A DNA stretch of 27,634 bases, taken from Candidatus Saccharimonadia bacterium. GTDB taxonomy: Bacteria > Patescibacteriota > Saccharimonadia > Saccharimonadales > Saccharimonadaceae. The notes under the pieces were generated by a model. That model was given only the letters and a program-made list of their open reading frames with translations, was not told where the DNA came from and did no database searches. The DNA lies in NCBI GenBank assembly GCA_023257755.1, contig JALRBM010000094.1, positions 1-27,634 on the forward strand, given 5' to 3'. Below are positions 1 through 7,526 of the stretch, one piece after another. The translations under genes were made by a program, and so were the position numbers. How positions within the stretch are numbered: position 1 is the first letter of the stretch; every line of letters starts with the position of its first letter.

Positions 1-188
1 GGGCGATCATTCCGATGAAGGAAGATGACAAAAAGCCGAAACTGAACCTCAATAAAATTCCAAAAGACGAATATGCCACGCTTGTGAAAGACCTTACGGG
101 TCAGATGGAACTGGCGAGTGCAAACCTGGAATTTGAAAAAGCCGCGGAACTCCGCGACCTGATTGCTGATATCCGTTCAAAAATGTAA
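1..188 (+). CDS. uvrB: UvrB, excinuclease ABC subunit B (C-terminal end only)
   Basis: This is the 3' end of a gene that begins before the window; the reading frame starts at base 3 and stops with TAA at 186-188. The visible ~61 residues end in a UVR domain: the segment QMELASANLEFEKAAELRD matches the coiled-coil motif that closes UvrB and contacts UvrC. The stretch before it is lysine- and proline-rich, as in the linker between UvrB domain 4 and the UVR motif. UvrB is the DNA-loading helicase-like subunit of nucleotide excision repair. UvrC and ClpC proteins also carry UVR motifs, but theirs are internal, whereas here the protein ends within a few residues of it, so UvrB is the best reading. 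Confidence 0.8.
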   Translation, partial: AIIPMKEDDKKPKLNLNKIPKDEYATLVKDLTGQMELASANLEFEKAAELRDLIADIRSKM

Positions 189-196
189 CCCGCGGA

Positions 197-225
197 TAGA
201 CAAATTTCATAAGGTGTGCTATAAT
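197..225 (+). promoter_or_regulatory. Promoter for the DEAD-box helicase gene
   Basis: TAGACA (197-202), a 17-bp spacer and a perfect TATAAT (220-225) form a strong sigma-70-type promoter just after the uvrB stop. Transcription would start near 232, leaving an untranslated leader of about 175 nt before the helicase ATG. Confidence 0.75.
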
Positions 226-231
226 ACACTC

Positions 232-408
232 ATTGCATTCGATGAATGTCGAGCCTCTTTCAAAGATGCGCGCAGAAGTGAACGAAGCTACAATGAAGTA
301 GCACGGCGCCCACCACCGAAATATCCTCTCGCTGTTCTCCCTGGAGTATTCATACTCCCGTAAGACTGCATACAGCTACTAATTTGAATAACGAAAGGGT
401 TATTTCTT
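232..408 (+). promoter_or_regulatory. Long structured 5' leader of the DEAD-box helicase mRNA
   Basis: No convincing protein is encoded here. The leader holds a run of short perfect hairpins: CATTC/GAATG around 234-246, GCTAC/GTAGC around 287-302 with an AATGAA loop, and GGAGTAT/ATACTCC around 341-356. An AAAGGG motif about 10 nt before the ATG is a weak ribosome binding site. Elsewhere in this window leaders are mostly very short, so a 175-nt structured leader stands out. DEAD-box helicase mRNAs in other bacteria often have long leaders used for cold or autoregulation; that this one works that way is inference. Confidence 0.45.
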
Positions 409-1623
409 ATGGCGTTTCAACAAAAACGAACCGGACGACCGCATGGCCGTCCTCAAAATGGAAACCGTAGTTTCGGGGGACGCCGCGACGCTAATAAGCG
501 CGGTCCGGTTAAAAAATATATCCACCCCTCAAAATTTATCAATAAAGCTATTGAAAAGGTAGAGGAAGTGTACGAACCGTCTCATGCGTTTGTTGACTTT
601 CCGTTTGGTGCCGGCCTGCGTCACAACATCGTGACAAAGGGATACGTGCTGCCAAGTGCCATCCAGGATCAGGCGATTCCTCATATTATCGAGGGCAAAG
701 ATGTTATTGGGCTGGCGAATACGGGAACGGGCAAAACGGCAGCTTTTCTTCTCCCAATTATCGAAAAACTAAGCGGTATTACACTCCGGCCTAGCGTGCT
801 CGTCGTCGCTCCGACAAGGGAGCTCGCGCAGCAGATTGACGAGCAGTTCCGCGAATTTAGCCGTGGTCTTGGCCTCTATTCGACGCTGATTGTGGGCGGT
901 GTTAATATCGACCGCCAGATTAGGGAGTTGAAGCGGCGTCCGCACGTCGTCATCGGAACGCCCGGACGGTTGAAGGACTTACTTAACCGCCGCGTTTTAC
1001 AGCTAAAGGATATGTCCACGCTCGTTCTGGATGAGGCGGACCGAATGCTCGATATGGGCTTTTTACCCGACATTCGCCAGATCGTGAATGAGATGCCCGA
1101 GGATCGCCAGACGTTGTTCTTTAGCGCGACGATGACGCCTGAAATCGAAGCCTTGACGGCAAACTTTCTTAAGAATCCTGTCACTATTTCCGTTCGCACC
1201 TCCGAGACGAGTGACCATGTCGAACAGGATATCGTAGAGGCACGTGATAAGACCCATAAGATCGAATTGCTTTTAGATATGCTTCGCGGTGATGAATACG
1301 AGAAAGTACTTGTTTTTGGCGAGACGAAATTTGGCGTTCAGCGCCTTAGCGATCATCTTGACAATAGCGGGATTCCGTCCGCGGCGATTCACGGTAACAA
1401 AAACCAATCGCAGCGTCAGCGTGCTTTAAAGAAGTTCAAAGATAATCACGTCAGAGTGCTTGTTGCAACCGATGTCGCAGCCCGCGGTCTTGATATTCCA
1501 AACGTTACTCATGTGATTAACTTCGATACGCCACAAACATACGAGGATTACGTCCATCGCGTCGGTCGTACTGGCCGAGGCGGCGCCAAAGGGATGGCGT
1601 ACACCTTTATAGATCAGCGTTAG
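409..1623 (+). CDS. DEAD-box ATP-dependent RNA helicase
   Basis: A 404-residue cytosolic RNA helicase that unwinds short RNA duplexes, probably in ribosome assembly or mRNA turnover. All core motifs are visible: Q motif around residues 80-90 (with IQDQAIP), motif I with the Walker lysine in TGTGKT (105-110), PTRELAQQ, TPGR, motif II DEAD (208-211), motif III SAT (239-241), motif V ARGLDIPN and motif VI HRVGRTGR (383-390). The first ~35 residues are basic and rich in Gly, Arg, Gln and Asn, typical of an RNA-binding tail. The protein ends only ~15 residues after motif VI, so it lacks the C-terminal extension of CsdA/DeaD and is a minimal RhlE-like form. It stands alone behind its own promoter. 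Its last 17 nt overlap the 3' end of the convergent NUDIX gene. Confidence 0.93.
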   Translation: MAFQQKRTGRPHGRPQNGNRSFGGRRDANKRGPVKKYIHPSKFINKAIEKVEEVYEPSHAFVDFPFGAGLRHNIVTKGYVLPSAIQDQAIPHIIEGKDVIGLANTGTGKTAAFLLPIIEKLSGITLRPSVLVVAPTRELAQQIDEQFREFSRGLGLYSTLIVGGVNIDRQIRELKRRPHVVIGTPGRLKDLLNRRVLQLKDMSTLVLDEADRMLDMGFLPDIRQIVNEMPEDRQTLFFSATMTPEIEALTANFLKNPVTISVRTSETSDHVEQDIVEARDKTHKIELLLDMLRGDEYEKVLVFGETKFGVQRLSDHLDNSGIPSAAIHGNKNQSQRQRALKKFKDNHVRVLVATDVAARGLDIPNVTHVINFDTPQTYEDYVHRVGRTGRGGAKGMAYTFIDQR

Positions 1624-2011
1624 TTTCAAAAACTAAACGAAGATAAGGGTCAAGGTACAATGCTAGCGCCTGTTCTCGGTTGGCCCATTGAACTTCCTGG
1701 TGTTCATCGCTTATGTTGATCTCCCCAGATGCACTAGAGGTGTAGGTCAAGCGCACGACGTGAAGGTCTTTGGCCTTAACAAAGATATCCTGTGCGGCCA
1801 AGAGCGTAAAATTCCCTTCAACTGTTAGTCCTGTTTCTTCCATCACTTCTCGCCGCAGCGCCGTTTCTAGCGCTTCGCTTGGATCGATCCGGCCGCCTGG
1901 AATATCCCAGTGCGGCTCGGTTTCGTTATGAAATGCTTCCGAACGGCGCATAAGCAAATACGCACCCTCATTATTTTTTAAGATTACTTTCACACCGACT
2001 TGTAAATTCAT
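1607..2011 (-). CDS. NUDIX hydrolase (MutT-like)
   Basis: A 134-residue NUDIX protein. The NUDIX box is complete and canonical, beginning GGRIDPSEALETALRREV and continuing MEETGL, with the metal-binding glutamates of REVMEE in place. NUDIX enzymes hydrolyse nucleoside diphosphates linked to another group, for example oxidised dNTPs or nucleotide sugars; the substrate cannot be told from sequence. The start at 2011 is supported by a TGATATGCT extended -10 on the minus strand that leaves exactly 6 nt before the ATG, so the mRNA is probably leaderless. It is divergent from the ABC ATPase gene (37 nt between starts). Its 3' end overlaps the helicase gene by 17 nt. Confidence 0.9.
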   Translation of the reverse strand: MNLQVGVKVILKNNEGAYLLMRRSEAFHNETEPHWDIPGGRIDPSEALETALRREVMEETGLTVEGNFTLLAAQDIFVKAKDLHVVRLTYTSSASGEINISDEHQEVQWANREQALALYLDPYLRLVFETNADL

Positions 2012-2017
2012 ATCATC

Positions 2018-2036
2018 AGCATATCATGCCTATGAT
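2018..2036. promoter_or_regulatory. Divergent -10 elements for the NUDIX and ABC ATPase genes
   Basis: On the minus strand TATGCT (2018-2023) is preceded by TGA, giving an extended -10, and lies 6 nt from the NUDIX ATG. On the plus strand TATGAT (2031-2036) lies 12 nt from the ABC ATPase ATG. Neither has a recognisable -35 box or a Shine-Dalgarno sequence. Both transcripts would have leaders of 0-5 nt. Confidence 0.5.
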
Positions 2037-2048
2037 AAGATAAAGACT

Positions 2049-2810
2049 ATGAGTGTCATGGTAGAAGTCAAAGATTTAAAGAAGCGCTACGGTGAAAAGC
2101 AAGCCGTCGACGGTGTCAGCTTTAGCGTTAAAAAAGGCGAAATTTTTGGTATCTTGGGCCCGAACGGTGCCGGCAAGACAACCACACTGGAGATGATGGA
2201 GACTTTGCGTCCGATTGACTCAGGCGAAGTTACTATCGATGGTGTCGACGTCAAGAAAGATGCTCAAAAGATCAAGTATCTTATCGGCGTTCAACCCCAA
2301 TCGCCCGCGTTTCAAGATAAGACGCGACTGAGCGAAGTGATTGAGCTGTTTGCGGCTGCATACGGCGAAAAGGTTGATCCCATGGAATTTCTGCGTGATG
2401 TCGAACTAGAGGATAAAGCAAACAGCTATGTTGAAAATCTATCCGGCGGGCAGAAGCAGCGGCTTTCTATCACAACCGCGTTGGTCCACGGGCCGAAAGT
2501 CTTTTTCCTTGACGAGCCAACCACAGGGCTTGACCCGCAGGCGCGCCGGCATCTGTGGGAGTTGATCAAAAAAGTCCGCGATAAAGGCATTAGTGTCATT
2601 ATGACGACTCACTATATGGACGAGGCCGAAATTCTCTGTGATCGTATAGCGATCATGGACAATGGCAAAATTGTCGCGATCGATACGCCAAAAAATCTGA
2701 TCAAGCAGCTTATCGGGCGTGGTTTTAAAAAGAAGCAGCAAGTCGAACAGGCAAACCTAGAAGATGTCTTTATCGATCTGACCGGCAAGGAGCTCCGAGA
2801 TGGCCAATAA
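2049..2810 (+). CDS. ABC transporter ATP-binding protein (ABC-2/DrrA-NatA type)
   Basis: A 253-residue ABC ATPase powering an export system together with the next gene. Visible in order: Walker A GPNGAGKTT near residues 38-46, Q-loop (VQPQS), ABC signature LSGGQKQR, Walker B VFFLDEPTTGLDP with the catalytic glutamate, and the H-loop TTHYMDEAE. The C-terminal pattern NLEDVFIDLTGKELRD is characteristic of the DrrA/NatA/CcmA group that pairs with ABC-2 permeases. The stop overlaps the permease start by 11 nt (2800-2810), indicating translational coupling. Substrates of this family include drugs, lipids and polysaccharides; the substrate here is unknown. Confidence 0.93.
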   Translation: MSVMVEVKDLKKRYGEKQAVDGVSFSVKKGEIFGILGPNGAGKTTTLEMMETLRPIDSGEVTIDGVDVKKDAQKIKYLIGVQPQSPAFQDKTRLSEVIELFAAAYGEKVDPMEFLRDVELEDKANSYVENLSGGQKQRLSITTALVHGPKVFFLDEPTTGLDPQARRHLWELIKKVRDKGISVIMTTHYMDEAEILCDRIAIMDNGKIVAIDTPKNLIKQLIGRGFKKKQQVEQANLEDVFIDLTGKELRDGQ

Positions 2811-3921
2811 TTTGAAACGTTCACTGAGTACAGTACTGACCTTTACCCGTATTGACACCAAGCGGTTTTTCCGTGATAAACTTGCGATCTTCTTCGTCGT
2901 TATTTTTCCGCTGATCTTTTTATTTGTTTTTGGAAGCCTGAACAGCGGTAATAATGACATTTCGTTTGACGTGGCCGTGATTAACGAGTCCGAGACAAGT
3001 TTTGCGAAAGATTTTGTTACGAACACTGAAAAAAGCGAAGTTTTGAAGGTAAATAAAGAAATATCGTCGCTCGATCAGGCAAAGGAAAAGATGAGCCGGT
3101 CGGAAATTGACGCCGCAATCATACTTCCCAAAGACTTTGGTGAGATGAAGGCCGGCCAAACCATTCCAAGCGGCGAGGCCGAAGTCGTGTACACGCAAAA
3201 TAACGAACAATCAGGCCGTGCCCTGGGCAGTATCCTTGATGCGCAGTTCAAGCAATTGAATGGGCAGTTCGTCAGTCAGGAAACGCCGTTTAGTGTTAAA
3301 ACAGAGCAGCTTAACGAGAAAAGTCTGACTGCCTTTGACTATACCTTTGCCGGCCTACTCGGATTTGCGATCATCGGAATGGGTATTTTTGGTCCGGTGA
3401 ATGTATTTCCGGAACTGAAAAAGATGGGCGTGCTTCGCCGACTCAGCACCACTCCGCTTCGGGTTTGGCAGTATTTTCTGGCAGAGATGATCGGCCAAGC
3501 CTTGATCGGTTTACTGAGTATTGCCGTCATGTTTGCCGTGGCGATGACCGTGTTCAAACTGCAAATTGTCGGTAACTTCTTTGAGCTGGCGATTTTCCTG
3601 GTGCTTGGAATTATCACGATCCTGGGAATCGGCTTGGCGATCGGCGGGTGGGCGCGAAATGAGCGCCAAGCGGCGCCGCTATCCAATATCGTCGTCTTCC
3701 CGATGATGTTTTTGTCGGGTACCTTTTTCCCAAGGTATATCATGCCAGAGTGGCTGCAGAGTATCTCGAGCATCTTGCCGCTAACCCCGATCATTGATGG
3801 TATCAGGCTGATTACGACAGAAGGAAAGCATCTTATCGATATCTTACCGCAACTGGGACTTATTGGTATCTGGTTGGTCGTCATCTACTTCATAGCCTTC
3901 AAGGTATTCCGCTGGGAATAA
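2800..3921 (+). CDS. ABC-2 type transporter permease
   Basis: A 373-residue membrane subunit that partners the preceding ATPase. One transmembrane helix near residues 25-45 is followed by a ~140-residue hydrophilic, presumably extracytoplasmic domain. Five more hydrophobic segments lie between about residues 175 and 370, the usual ABC-2 layout. The segment with FPMMFLSGTFFPRYIMP matches the conserved ABC-2 loop before the last helices, where a Pro-rich turn is typical. The gene overlaps the ATPase gene by 11 nt and clearly forms a two-gene operon with it. The exported substrate cannot be inferred. Confidence 0.9.
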   Translation: MANNLKRSLSTVLTFTRIDTKRFFRDKLAIFFVVIFPLIFLFVFGSLNSGNNDISFDVAVINESETSFAKDFVTNTEKSEVLKVNKEISSLDQAKEKMSRSEIDAAIILPKDFGEMKAGQTIPSGEAEVVYTQNNEQSGRALGSILDAQFKQLNGQFVSQETPFSVKTEQLNEKSLTAFDYTFAGLLGFAIIGMGIFGPVNVFPELKKMGVLRRLSTTPLRVWQYFLAEMIGQALIGLLSIAVMFAVAMTVFKLQIVGNFFELAIFLVLGIITILGIGLAIGGWARNERQAAPLSNIVVFPMMFLSGTFFPRYIMPEWLQSISSILPLTPIIDGIRLITTEGKHLIDILPQLGLIGIWLVVIYFIAFKVFRWE

Positions 3922-3936
3922 CAGACATACCTAAGG

Positions 3937-3942
3937 TATAAT
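3937..3942 (+). promoter_or_regulatory. -10 box of a leaderless gatC transcript
   Basis: A perfect TATAAT ends exactly 6 nt before the gatC ATG, so the transcript should begin at or next to the start codon. No Shine-Dalgarno sequence and no good -35 box are present. Confidence 0.6.
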
Positions 3943-3948
3943 AGACGT

Positions 3949-4239
3949 ATGAGACAAATCACCCATGAGGCGGTGCAACATCTTGCACAGCTTAGCAGTT
4001 TGCAATTATCAAACGATGAGGTAGATAATTTGCAAAAAGATATCTCTAATATTCTTGGCTATATTGAACAGCTTGGCCAGCTTGACACGAGCCACGTTGC
4101 CCCGACCTACCAAGTAACCGGGTTGAGTAATGTTTGGCGGGACGATGTCGTTAGTAGCGGCGAGATTGATCGTGAAGAGCTCCTTGCGCTGACAACGGAA
4201 ACTCATGATCATCAGATTAAAGTACCGAAAGTTATATAA
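3949..4239 (+). CDS. gatC: Glutamyl-tRNA(Gln)/aspartyl-tRNA(Asn) amidotransferase subunit C
   Basis: A 96-residue GatC, the small scaffold subunit that wraps GatA and GatB in the complex converting misacylated Glu-tRNA(Gln) or Asp-tRNA(Asn) to the correct amide. The N-terminal helix with VQHLAQLSSLQLSNDEVDN and the later LGQLDTSHVAPTYQV segment follow the family pattern. It heads the gatC-gatA-HEPN-gatB cluster; gatA begins 3 nt after its stop. The start codon is fixed by a TATAAT box 6 nt upstream and the lack of any ribosome binding site. Confidence 0.93.
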   Translation: MRQITHEAVQHLAQLSSLQLSNDEVDNLQKDISNILGYIEQLGQLDTSHVAPTYQVTGLSNVWRDDVVSSGEIDREELLALTTETHDHQIKVPKVI

Positions 4240-4242
4240 GCC

Positions 4243-5646
4243 ATGAGTAAAATTGTAGAGATAGTCGGTGCTGTGGGAAGCGGATCATCAACCGCCCGCC
4301 AGCAGGTTGAGGCTGCCATCGAGCGGGCCAAGACGACCAAGGACTATAACGCACTCCTTAGCCTATCGGAGAATCGAGCGTTAGAGCGCGCAGACGCCAT
4401 TGATAAAAAGATAAAACGCGGCGAAGATGCCGGACAGCTGGCCGGGGTTCCTTTTGTCGTAAAAGATAATTTTCTTGCGTATGGCGCCCCGACGACAGCT
4501 GCCAGTAAAATGCTGCAGAACTTTCAGGCGCCCCTGCAGGCAACGGCCGTAGAGCGCCTAGAGGACGAGGGGGCTATTTGTATCGGCAAGGCGAACCTTG
4601 ACGCATTCGCCCATGGGGGAAGTACTGAAAATTCGGCTTTCGGTCCGACGAAAAACGCAGCAGATACGACAAAGGTGGCGGGGGGAAGCAGTGGCGGTTC
4701 AGCTGTCGCGGTCGCCCTTGACATTGTCCCGTTCGCATTGGGGACTGACACGGGCGGGTCGATCCGTCAGCCAGCCAGTTTTAATGGGGTCGTGGGCGTA
4801 AAGCCTACCTATGGTGCGGTCAGCCGGTATGGTGTAGTGGCCATGGCAAGCAGTACGGACACTATTGGTTGTTTGACAAACACTATTGAGGACGCCGAAC
4901 TCGTCATGGATATTATAAGTGGCCGTGATATAAACGATATGACGACGCTGCCTGACTTCTTTACTCCCGTAGTGGCGCCAAAGCCGGCACAAAAAATTGG
5001 CCTCATTAAAGAATCTATGGGTAGCGCCACCGATCCTGAGGTGCGGGCACGCATCCTTGAGTATGCTGAAACGTTAAAGGCTGCGGGTCATATTGTCGAG
5101 GAAGTAAGTATGCCGATTTTGGAGCATGCCGTGGCAATGTACTATGTAATCGTACCGGCGGAGGTAAGCAGCAATCTTGCCCGCTATGACGGGGTCCGTT
5201 ATGGGCACCGGGCGACCAATGCGGCAACGCTCGCTGAATTATACGGCAGAACGCGTGACGAAGGATTTGTAACCGAAAACAAGCGTCGTATCATGATCGG
5301 CAGTTACGTTCTTTCAAGCGGCTACTTCGATGCTTATTACCAGCAGGCACAAAAGGCGCGTACTCTTCTCATCGATGCCTACACTATTCTGTTCGATAGC
5401 TACGATGTTCTTTTGACGCCTGTGGCGCCTATGCCGGCTTTTGGGATCGGCGAAAAGGCAGAGGATCCGGTTCAGATGTATCTGACTGACCTGATGACGG
5501 TAGGGCCTAGCTTGGCGGGATTGCCAGCGATGAGTATCCCGGCCGGCCATACGGATGCGGGCCTCCCTGTAGGGGCGCAGCTCGTTGGGCCCGCAAGAAG
5601 CGACGCGGCGTTGCTGGCATTAGCTAAAACGATCGGAGATAAATAG
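4243..5646 (+). CDS. gatA: Glutamyl-tRNA(Gln) amidotransferase subunit A
   Basis: A 467-residue amidase-signature enzyme, the glutaminase subunit that releases ammonia for tRNA-dependent amidation. The Ser-cisSer-Lys triad is intact: Lys74 in VVKDNF, Ser149 in GGSSGGSA and nucleophile Ser173 in GTDTGGSIRQP; the spacing of 24 between the two serines matches the family. It lies 3 nt after gatC and 1 nt before the small membrane-protein gene at 5648. Length is slightly below the usual ~485 residues. The function is certain from the motifs and the gatC/gatB neighbours. Confidence 0.96.
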   Translation: MSKIVEIVGAVGSGSSTARQQVEAAIERAKTTKDYNALLSLSENRALERADAIDKKIKRGEDAGQLAGVPFVVKDNFLAYGAPTTAASKMLQNFQAPLQATAVERLEDEGAICIGKANLDAFAHGGSTENSAFGPTKNAADTTKVAGGSSGGSAVAVALDIVPFALGTDTGGSIRQPASFNGVVGVKPTYGAVSRYGVVAMASSTDTIGCLTNTIEDAELVMDIISGRDINDMTTLPDFFTPVVAPKPAQKIGLIKESMGSATDPEVRARILEYAETLKAAGHIVEEVSMPILEHAVAMYYVIVPAEVSSNLARYDGVRYGHRATNAATLAELYGRTRDEGFVTENKRRIMIGSYVLSSGYFDAYYQQAQKARTLLIDAYTILFDSYDVLLTPVAPMPAFGIGEKAEDPVQMYLTDLMTVGPSLAGLPAMSIPAGHTDAGLPVGAQLVGPARSDAALLALAKTIGDK

Positions 5647-5647
5647 G

Positions 5648-6067
5648 ATGGACGGAACCTTACTTGCGTTTTTCATAGGTATTTTAGTTGTTGGAATCCT
5701 TCTCATTGTGGTGATGACAATCACAAAAAAGGGTCCGGCCCAACTTGATGTCGATAAATACCGTTTAAAGTGGCTATCGATCGAGCAGCAGCTAAAAAAA
5801 GAGGACCCGCATACTTGCCAAATGGTTGTGTTGAATGCCGACAAATTATTGGATCAAGCGCTCCGTGAACGGGGGATCAAGGGCCAGACAATGGGGGAGC
5901 GGATGAAAACACTTCAGGGAACCTGGTCGAATGCTAACGCTGTCTGGTCGGCCCACAAGCTACGCAACCAGATAGCGCATGAGTCTGACGTTGCGGTTTC
6001 GTATGATGATGCCCGCCGGGCACTGGCCGCTTTCAAGCAGGCCTTAAAAGACGTAGGAGCAATTTAA
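5648..6067 (+). CDS. Membrane-anchored HEPN-like protein inside the gat operon
   Basis: A 139-residue protein of unknown function. Residues ~5-27 form one hydrophobic membrane anchor (AFFIGILVVGILLIVVM), followed by a helical soluble domain. Near its end is LRNQIAHE, in which Arg106 and His111 make an RX4H motif, the active-site signature of HEPN-domain ribonucleases; the surrounding HKLRNQIAH wording also resembles DUF4145-type HEPN folds. The gene starts 1 nt after the gatA stop, and its own stop overlaps the gatB start (TAATG), so it is translationally coupled into tRNA-amidation genes. Whether it is an active RNase, an inactive HEPN scaffold or unrelated is not known; the HEPN call is a motif-level inference. 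Confidence 0.75.
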   Translation: MDGTLLAFFIGILVVGILLIVVMTITKKGPAQLDVDKYRLKWLSIEQQLKKEDPHTCQMVVLNADKLLDQALRERGIKGQTMGERMKTLQGTWSNANAVWSAHKLRNQIAHESDVAVSYDDARRALAAFKQALKDVGAI

Positions 6068-7512
6068 TGGTAGCTGATGAAGTGCTTGATAAGTATGAAA
6101 TGACGATTGGTATAGAGTGTCATGTTCAGTTGGCCACGGCGACAAAACTGTTCAGCTCGGCGGACAATGACGCCAGGGACAAGGCGCCTAATAGTGTCGT
6201 GAGCGCGATCGACTATGGGCTTCCTGGAATGCTTCCCGTGCTTAACCGCCAGGCGGTTGATCTTGCGATTAAGGCCGCGAAGGCGTTAAACGCCAAGGTT
6301 GCGAAAGTAAGCCGTTTTGATCGAAAACATTATTTTTATCCAGATTTGCCGAAGGGATATCAAACGACCCAGATGTACGAGCCGATTATCCTGGCCGGAT
6401 ATGTTGACGCGCCGCTAGAAGACGGGAGTTCGGTCCATGTTCGGGTTCATCACGCCCACATGGAAGAGGATGCGGGCAAATTAACCCATTTTGATGGATA
6501 TAGCCTCGTCGATCTTAACCGGGCAGGCACGCCACTGATTGAAATTGTTTCAGAACCCGATATCCATTCTGCTTTGGAGGCCAAAGCCTATGCGACCGAG
6601 TTGTACCACTTAATGACCTACGCCGGAGTGACTCACGGCGACCTTTACCACGGTAATATGCGGTTTGACGTTAATATTTCTGTTGCCCTCAGGGGTGCAG
6701 AAAAGTTGGGTACACGGGCGGAAGTAAAAAACCTGAATTCATTTAAGAGCGTCGAAAAGGCCGCCGAATACGAGTTTCGCCGTCAGGTAGCTTTGCTGGA
6801 AAAGGGCGAAAAGGTTGTTCAAGAGACCCGTGGGTGGGACGATGTCAGGCAAGTGACCACTAGTCAGCGGAGCAAAGAGGACGCCCAGGATTATCGCTAC
6901 ATGCCGGACGCCGATATTCCTCCGATTGTGCTGACCGACGAAGAGATCGCAAATATCCAGGCAACCGTTCCAGCCCTGCCGTCATTTTATCGTGAGTCCT
7001 GGAAGGCCTTAGGACTGGATGCAACGGTAGTCAATGCGTTGCTGGCATCTCGACCCCTTAGTGAACTCATACAGCGGCTATTCGAAAAAAATGGCGAGAG
7101 TGTCGCCCGGCGAACCGCGCTTTGGTATTTGGCGAGCGTGTCTAGCGAACATGAAGAGAATATTTTTGACGATAAGATTCCTGACAGTCACTACGCTGAA
7201 CTGACGGCGATGGTCGACAACGCCGAACTGAGTTCGACGGCGGCAAAAGAAGTATTCTTCGCCATGCTGAAGACGCAACATCCGCCCCGCTCTATCGCCG
7301 AAGAAAAAAACTTGCTTCAGGTAAGCGATGAAAGTGCTATCGCTGCTATTGTTGACGAAGTCCTGGCGGATCCAGCCAGCGCAAAATCTCTGGAGGACAT
7401 TCGGGCGGGTAAAGATAAGGCCATCGGCTATCTCGTCGGACAGATTATGAAAAAGTCCCAAGGCAAAGCCAACCCGGCCCTGGCACAGAAACTCATTAAA
7501 GAACGTCTATAA
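6067..7512 (+). CDS. gatB: Aspartyl/glutamyl-tRNA amidotransferase subunit B
   Basis: A 481-residue GatB, the subunit that binds the mischarged tRNA and activates and amidates its amino acid. The N-terminal GIECHVQLATATKLFSSA motif, the HYFYPDLPKGYQTTQ segment and LVDLNRAGTPLIEIVSEPD are diagnostic. The C-terminal ~150 residues form the helical and YqeY-like tail that binds tRNA, ending in GQIMKKSQGKANPALAQKLI. Its ATG overlaps the stop of the preceding membrane-protein gene. Together with gatC and gatA it implies indirect Gln-tRNA (and possibly Asn-tRNA) synthesis. Confidence 0.96.
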   Translation: MVADEVLDKYEMTIGIECHVQLATATKLFSSADNDARDKAPNSVVSAIDYGLPGMLPVLNRQAVDLAIKAAKALNAKVAKVSRFDRKHYFYPDLPKGYQTTQMYEPIILAGYVDAPLEDGSSVHVRVHHAHMEEDAGKLTHFDGYSLVDLNRAGTPLIEIVSEPDIHSALEAKAYATELYHLMTYAGVTHGDLYHGNMRFDVNISVALRGAEKLGTRAEVKNLNSFKSVEKAAEYEFRRQVALLEKGEKVVQETRGWDDVRQVTTSQRSKEDAQDYRYMPDADIPPIVLTDEEIANIQATVPALPSFYRESWKALGLDATVVNALLASRPLSELIQRLFEKNGESVARRTALWYLASVSSEHEENIFDDKIPDSHYAELTAMVDNAELSSTAAKEVFFAMLKTQHPPRSIAEEKNLLQVSDESAIAAIVDEVLADPASAKSLEDIRAGKDKAIGYLVGQIMKKSQGKANPALAQKLIKERL

Positions 7513-7526
7513 TTCAAGGAGGAATC

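Noticed and set aside
163..363. 66-codon frame spanning the uvrB end and the helicase leader
   Set aside because: It starts inside uvrB, crosses a strong promoter, has no ribosome binding site and no recognisable protein pattern. The region is better read as promoter plus leader.
1621..1635. TAGTTT/AAACTA hairpin as a terminator after the helicase gene
   Set aside because: Only a 6-bp AT-rich stem with a 3-nt loop and no T-tract, and it lies inside the NUDIX coding sequence.
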